Source of the DNA: Paenibacillus sp. PastM-3
GTDB lineage: Bacteria; Bacillota; Bacilli; Paenibacillales; Paenibacillaceae
Assembly: GCF_029893965.1 (NCBI RefSeq)
Contig: NZ_JARXXP010000017.1
Span: forward strand, 90,562 to 154,561
Length of the DNA stretch: 64,000 nucleotides
Reading direction: 5' to 3'
Part shown: piece by piece, positions 60,872 through 64,000 of the stretch
Layout of the letters: each line of letters starts with the position of its first letter
Numbering within the stretch: the first letter of the stretch is position 1
Position numbers and translations under genes: made by a program
The notes under the pieces: model-generated
What the model was told of the DNA's origin: nothing
What the model saw: only the letters and a program-made list of their open reading frames with translations
Databases searched by the model: none

Positions 60872-61762
60872 TCAGCCCTTGATTGAACCGATCATCATGC
60901 CTTTTACAAAATAGCGCTGCAGGAACGGATAGACGAATACAATCGGCAGCGTCGTGACTACCATAGTGGCCAGCTTGATGGACTGTGAGGTTACGGTCTT
61001 GGTAACGCTGCTGCCCTGCAGGGCGACCATCATCTGGTTGGAGCTGGACTGGGCCACCACCCGGAACAGATACGTCTGGATCGGCTGCAGGTCCGGGTTA
61101 TTGATGTAAATAATACCTGCAAAATAATCATTCCATTGATACACCCCGTGGAACAGCGCGATCGTTGCGATAACCGGCATGGATACCGGCAGCACCACCC
61201 GCAGCAGAATCGACCAGTCATTGGCACCGTCGATCCATGCCGCTTCCTCAAGTCCTTCGGGAATCTCCCGGAAGAAGGTCATGAAGATAATCAGATCGAA
61301 GAAGCTGAACAAGACCGGAATGATATAGACCAGGAAGTTATCGAGCAGATGTAAATCCCGGTTCAGCAGGAAGGTCGGAATCAGTCCCCCGTTGAAGAAC
61401 AAGGTGATGGTACCGAGCAGAATGTAGAATTTCCCGCCGATCAGCCCTTTTCGGGACAGTGCATAAGCTACCATTGCCGTGAAGAATACGTGCAGGACCA
61501 CCCCGATAACCGTCTTGGCCACCGTAACGCCCATCGCCGTCATAATGCCAGAGCTGGCGAATACCGCTTCAAAGTTCTCCAGGCTGAACATCCGGGGCCA
61601 CCAGTAGATCCCGCCCATCATGGCGTCATTGCCGTCATTGAAGGCGTTAATCAGCACGTACCATATCGGATACAGAGTAACGAAGCAGATACACAGCATG
61701 ACCAGGTTGTTGGCGATATCGAATATGGCTTCGCCCATCGTTTTGCGTTTGAGAGAAAACAT
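60872..61762 (-). CDS. Carbohydrate ABC transporter permease (LplC/YtcP-like)
   Basis: A 296-residue permease with six helices and the cytoplasmic EAA loop EEAAWIDGANDWSILLRVVL (about 177-196). The C-terminal RYFVKGMMIGSIKG is the ending typical of this group. AAGGAGG before the ATG. It follows the other permease after 19 bp. Confidence 0.94.
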   Translation of the reverse strand: MFSLKRKTMGEAIFDIANNLVMLCICFVTLYPIWYVLINAFNDGNDAMMGGIYWWPRMFSLENFEAVFASSGIMTAMGVTVAKTVIGVVLHVFFTAMVAYALSRKGLIGGKFYILLGTITLFFNGGLIPTFLLNRDLHLLDNFLVYIIPVLFSFFDLIIFMTFFREIPEGLEEAAWIDGANDWSILLRVVLPVSMPVIATIALFHGVYQWNDYFAGIIYINNPDLQPIQTYLFRVVAQSSSNQMMVALQGSSVTKTVTSQSIKLATMVVTTLPIVFVYPFLQRYFVKGMMIGSIKG

Positions 61763-61781
61763 GGTTTAAATCCTCCTTCTT

Positions 61782-62771
61782 CTAGAACAGTGACGTATCG
61801 TTGACTTTTTTGGTTACCTGGTTGGCAATTAGCAGCAGGATCAGTGCTATGACTGATTTGATCAACGTGACCGCCATAGAATAGGAGAAGCGGCTGGTGA
61901 CAATCCCTGTATAGTAGATGTAATAGTCAATTACATTACTGGCTGTTTCGTTAAGCGAGTTGCGCAGGACCAGAATCTGATCGAAATTCGAGTTGAGCAC
62001 GCCGCTGACCGCCAGAATGAACAGAATGCTGATCGTTCCGCGGATGGCCGGCAGTGTGACGTACCACATTTTCTGGAAGCGTCCGGCGCCGTCGATGGTA
62101 GCGGCCTCATACATTTCCGGGGATACCCCGGCAATTGCCGCCAGGTAGATAATCGCTGACCAGCCGAGTTCTTTCCAGATATCCGAGGAGATCACGATGG
62201 TCCAGAAGTAGCTTGGTTCCGCCAGATAGGAAATCGGCTTATCAATAAGGTTCAGTGCCAGCAGAATATTGTTGATGATCCCTACATCTGCAAGCCAGGT
62301 TGCCAGGATACCGCCAAGCACAACCCAGGAGAGAAAGTGCGGCAGGTAGGAGATCGTCTGAATCGCTTTTTTGTAGCGGATCGAACGTACCTCATTGAGA
62401 AACAGGGCAAAAATGATAGGGAGAGGGAAGCCGATCAGCAGCTTGATTAAACTGATGCCCAGCGTGTTCTTGATAACATACCTCAGGTCCTCGTCCTCAT
62501 ATAATTCTCTGAAGTGCTGAAGTCCCACCCAAGGGGCCTCGGCAATCGATTTGACAATGTTGTATTCCTTGAAGGCGATAATCATCCCGTACATCGGAAT
62601 GTAGTTAAAAATAATCATCCAGGCCACGCCGAGCAGCGCCATTGTCTGCAGATGCTTTTGGGCTACCAGCCTTTTCCATAGTGATCTTTTGCGACCTGAA
62701 CCGGTTTCGATAAGAGCCGGAACGGGCAACTTTTTCATCGGGCTAACCCCGCCGCTTGTTTTGTTCTCCAT
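61782..62771 (-). CDS. Carbohydrate ABC transporter permease (LplB/YteP-like)
   Basis: A 329-residue permease: a hydrophilic N-terminus of about 35 residues, six helices, and the EAA loop MYEAATIDGAGRFQKMWYVT (about 222-241). It is the first gene of the importer run. Start ATG 62771 with GGAGG 8 nt upstream rather than the TTG at 62786. Confidence 0.93.
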   Translation of the reverse strand: MENKTSGGVSPMKKLPVPALIETGSGRKRSLWKRLVAQKHLQTMALLGVAWMIIFNYIPMYGMIIAFKEYNIVKSIAEAPWVGLQHFRELYEDEDLRYVIKNTLGISLIKLLIGFPLPIIFALFLNEVRSIRYKKAIQTISYLPHFLSWVVLGGILATWLADVGIINNILLALNLIDKPISYLAEPSYFWTIVISSDIWKELGWSAIIYLAAIAGVSPEMYEAATIDGAGRFQKMWYVTLPAIRGTISILFILAVSGVLNSNFDQILVLRNSLNETASNVIDYYIYYTGIVTSRFSYSMAVTLIKSVIALILLLIANQVTKKVNDTSLF

Positions 62772-62988
62772 CGTATGGACCTCCAAGATAAATCTTTTTC
62801 TGTAATGTGTTTATAAAAGCGTTTGCAGCTCTATGCCCTTATTGTAACCGCATTCACCCTAAGGGGGAAGGTAGCGAATTTCCGGTTTGGGGTCGCAAAT
62901 TTCGGGTGGGGAGAATGGTGATTCGATCCGCTGGCCGCTGAGTAAGGGGGCCCTTGACCCTTCGCTAACCAGCCGCTTACTTCTCACC
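62772..62988. other. Promoter region of the importer operon
   Basis: Non-coding, GC-mixed; contains the operon leader. I see no catabolite-response or AraC-type operator that I could defend. Confidence 0.4.
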
Positions 62989-63210
62989 TAGTGGGATTTT
63001 TCCCTCTATTGCGTGCTGATTGAGCTACCTTTGGTTGAGTTAGTGGGATTTTTCCCTCTATTGCGTGCTAATTGAGCTACTTTTGGTTGAGTTAGTGGGA
63101 TTTTTCCCTCTATTGGGCGTTAATTGAGCTGCCTTTGGTTGAGTTAGTGGGATTTTTCCCTCTATTGCGTGCTAATTGAGCTACTTTTGGCTGAAATAGT
63201 GGGATTTTTC
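62989..63210. repeat. 52-bp tandem array, four full copies plus a cut fifth
   Basis: Copies start at 62989, 63041, 63093, 63145 and 63197, exactly 52 bp apart, each beginning TAGTGGGATTTTTC. They differ at a few positions. The fifth stops after about 14 bp where the IS-like sequence begins. There are no variable spacers, so it is not a CRISPR. The head resembles TAAGTGGATTTTCGCCATCT of the dispersed repeat. Confidence 0.95.
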
Positions 63211-63276
63211 GGTAGCGTCAAGAAGTTTGTGTAAGAGAGTAAAAGTGGGTTCTCAGGTGTTTGTTAATAGGTGTGG

Positions 63277-63315
63277 GTGTCCTTGGGGGCGGGGGAACCC
63301 CGCCCCCAAGGACAC
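63277..63315. terminator. 18-bp GC-rich hairpin beside the transposase stop codon
   Basis: GTGTCCTTGGGGGCGGGG and its exact complement flank GAA, 6 bp beyond the transposase stop. It could end transposase transcription or block read-through into the element; there is no T-run. Confidence 0.7.
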
Positions 63316-63320
63316 GAGAA

Positions 63321-64000
63321 TCAGGTCGCTTGTTCTGACTCTTCCAACACGGGGTACCGCGCTTCAAACATGGCGTTCAATTTCTTCTTAACTCCTGGAT
63401 CGCCGAATCCTCGAGTAACCCGTTCGGCAAAGCGGTTATTGTACTCCATCACGTCAAGGTAAATAATTTTCTCTGCTGCATCCATGTTCGTCAGACTATT
63501 CATCGGCTTAAGACGCTTTCGAATTTCCTTGTTCATTCGTTCAATGGGGTTCGAGGTGTAAATGGCCTCCTTTATAAGCGGAGGATATTTGTAAAATGTC
63601 AGTAAGGTAGAGAATTGGTCCTCCCAAGAACGTAGCTCTTTCGGATACAGCTTGCCCCATTTTGCCTTCAGCGTATCGAACGCAGCCAGCGCCAACTCAT
63701 GGTCTGCAGCTGTATAAACTGTCTTTATATCTTCAAAAAAATCCGTCTTGTGCTGGACCCGAATATTGGGGAAAGTCGCACGGATTTTATGGACTACACA
63801 GTGCTGTACATCTGCCTTGGGATAGATTTCACGGAAGGCTGTGTCTAGTCCCGGCAGCCCGTCGAATACACCCAGCAAGACTTCATGGACTCCACGGCTG
63901 TACAGAGATCTTTAAGCACCTCACGCCAGCCGTTTGCGCTCTCTTGACCGCCGACGTAGAAGCCCAGGATCTGACGGTGTCCCTCTTCGTCGATTCCCAT
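63321..64000 (-). pseudogene. IS256-family transposase, frameshifted and cut by the window edge
   Basis: Mutator-type (IS256) transposase. The upstream frame reads MGIDEEGHRQILGFYVGGQE and on to ANGWREVLKDL; the downstream frame reads LGVFDGLPGLDTAFREIYPK, HCVVHKIRATFPN and the ending ERMNKEIRKRLKPMNSL. The two frames join near 63903-63908, where AGAG (CTCT on the coding strand) looks like a duplicated dinucleotide that shifts the frame. IS256 elements do not use programmed frameshifting, so this copy is probably inactive unless it is a sequencing error. The N-terminus is outside the window. Confidence 0.85.

Larger units (their letters stand above)
63211..64000. mobile_element. IS256-family insertion sequence, one end
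   Basis: From about 63211 the sequence changes to GTCAAGAAGTTTGTGTAA, a word like the terminal repeats of IS256-type elements, and continues into a transposase gene that runs off the right edge. The other end and target duplication are outside the window. Confidence 0.75.

Noticed and set aside
62989..63210. 52-bp tandem array as a CRISPR
   Set aside because: Copies abut with no variable spacers and no cas genes are near.

Overview
The window looks like a chromosomal segment of a Paenibacillus-type Firmicute. The evidence is strong AGGAGG ribosome sites with frequent TTG/GTG starts, a T-box leader, an S-layer-homology (SLH) protein, a CsbD protein, YesM/YesN two-component genes beside Lpl-type sugar permeases, and a moderately high GC content. 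No plasmid, phage or CRISPR locus was seen. The left edge cuts a GH31 alpha-glucosidase and the right edge cuts an IS256-family element whose transposase is frameshifted.

Layout. 1-6.5 kb: GH31 (partial), a TspO-like membrane protein, ridA, a NAD(P)-binding protein, an MFS transporter, an LytS-type-sensor histidine kinase, a small orphan protein and CsbD. 6.5-20.2 kb: a split locus that matches flavin-based extracellular electron transfer (EET). The plus strand carries an FMN-binding lipoprotein (PplA-like), a membrane-extended type II NADH dehydrogenase (Ndh2), a HepS-like protein and a polyprenyl diphosphate synthase (DmkB-like). The minus strand carries EetA (NusG domain II), EetB (Gx transporter family), EcfA1, EcfA2, EcfT and a U32 peptidase, then an aminotransferase and a UbiA-family prenyltransferase. 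FNR/CRP-type palindromes lie upstream of both the lipoprotein and the aminotransferase/prenyltransferase pair. A highly structured, repeat-filled gap (11.4-12.3 kb) separates the halves. No ApbE flavinyltransferase is present in the window.

20.4-28.6 kb: an HD-GYP protein, a membrane-anchored hydrolase, an LPXTG 'choice-of-anchor A' surface protein behind a cyclic-di-GMP-I riboswitch, two unlisted small membrane proteins (one behind an FNR-like site), and a protein with two fused esterase domains. 28.9-39.7 kb: two ribonucleotide reductase systems, nrdIEF (class Ib) and nrdDG (class III). Each is preceded by a tandem pair of NrdR boxes exactly 31 bp apart, the first lying between -35 and -10. 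nrdDG also has a cobalamin riboswitch. Between them lie small orphan genes, a decayed TetR/MFS pair, a VanZ-like protein, tRNA-Thr and a thiamine-binding protein.

40-64 kb: a flavin reductase; a T-box-controlled, atypical seryl-tRNA synthetase; a 2,095-residue S-layer-anchored nuclease/5'-nucleotidase; an ECF sigma factor with a membrane partner; an ArsR-type regulator with an MFS exporter; a histidine phosphatase that appears to start at ATA; an AAC(3)-family acetyltransferase; a YesN/YesM two-component system; and a sugar ABC importer (binding protein plus two permeases). A 52-bp tandem array then appears to be interrupted by the IS256-type element. Related non-coding repeats recur at 11.6, 32.6, 53.7 and 63 kb, and an unrelated MITE-like element sits at 39.9 kb.
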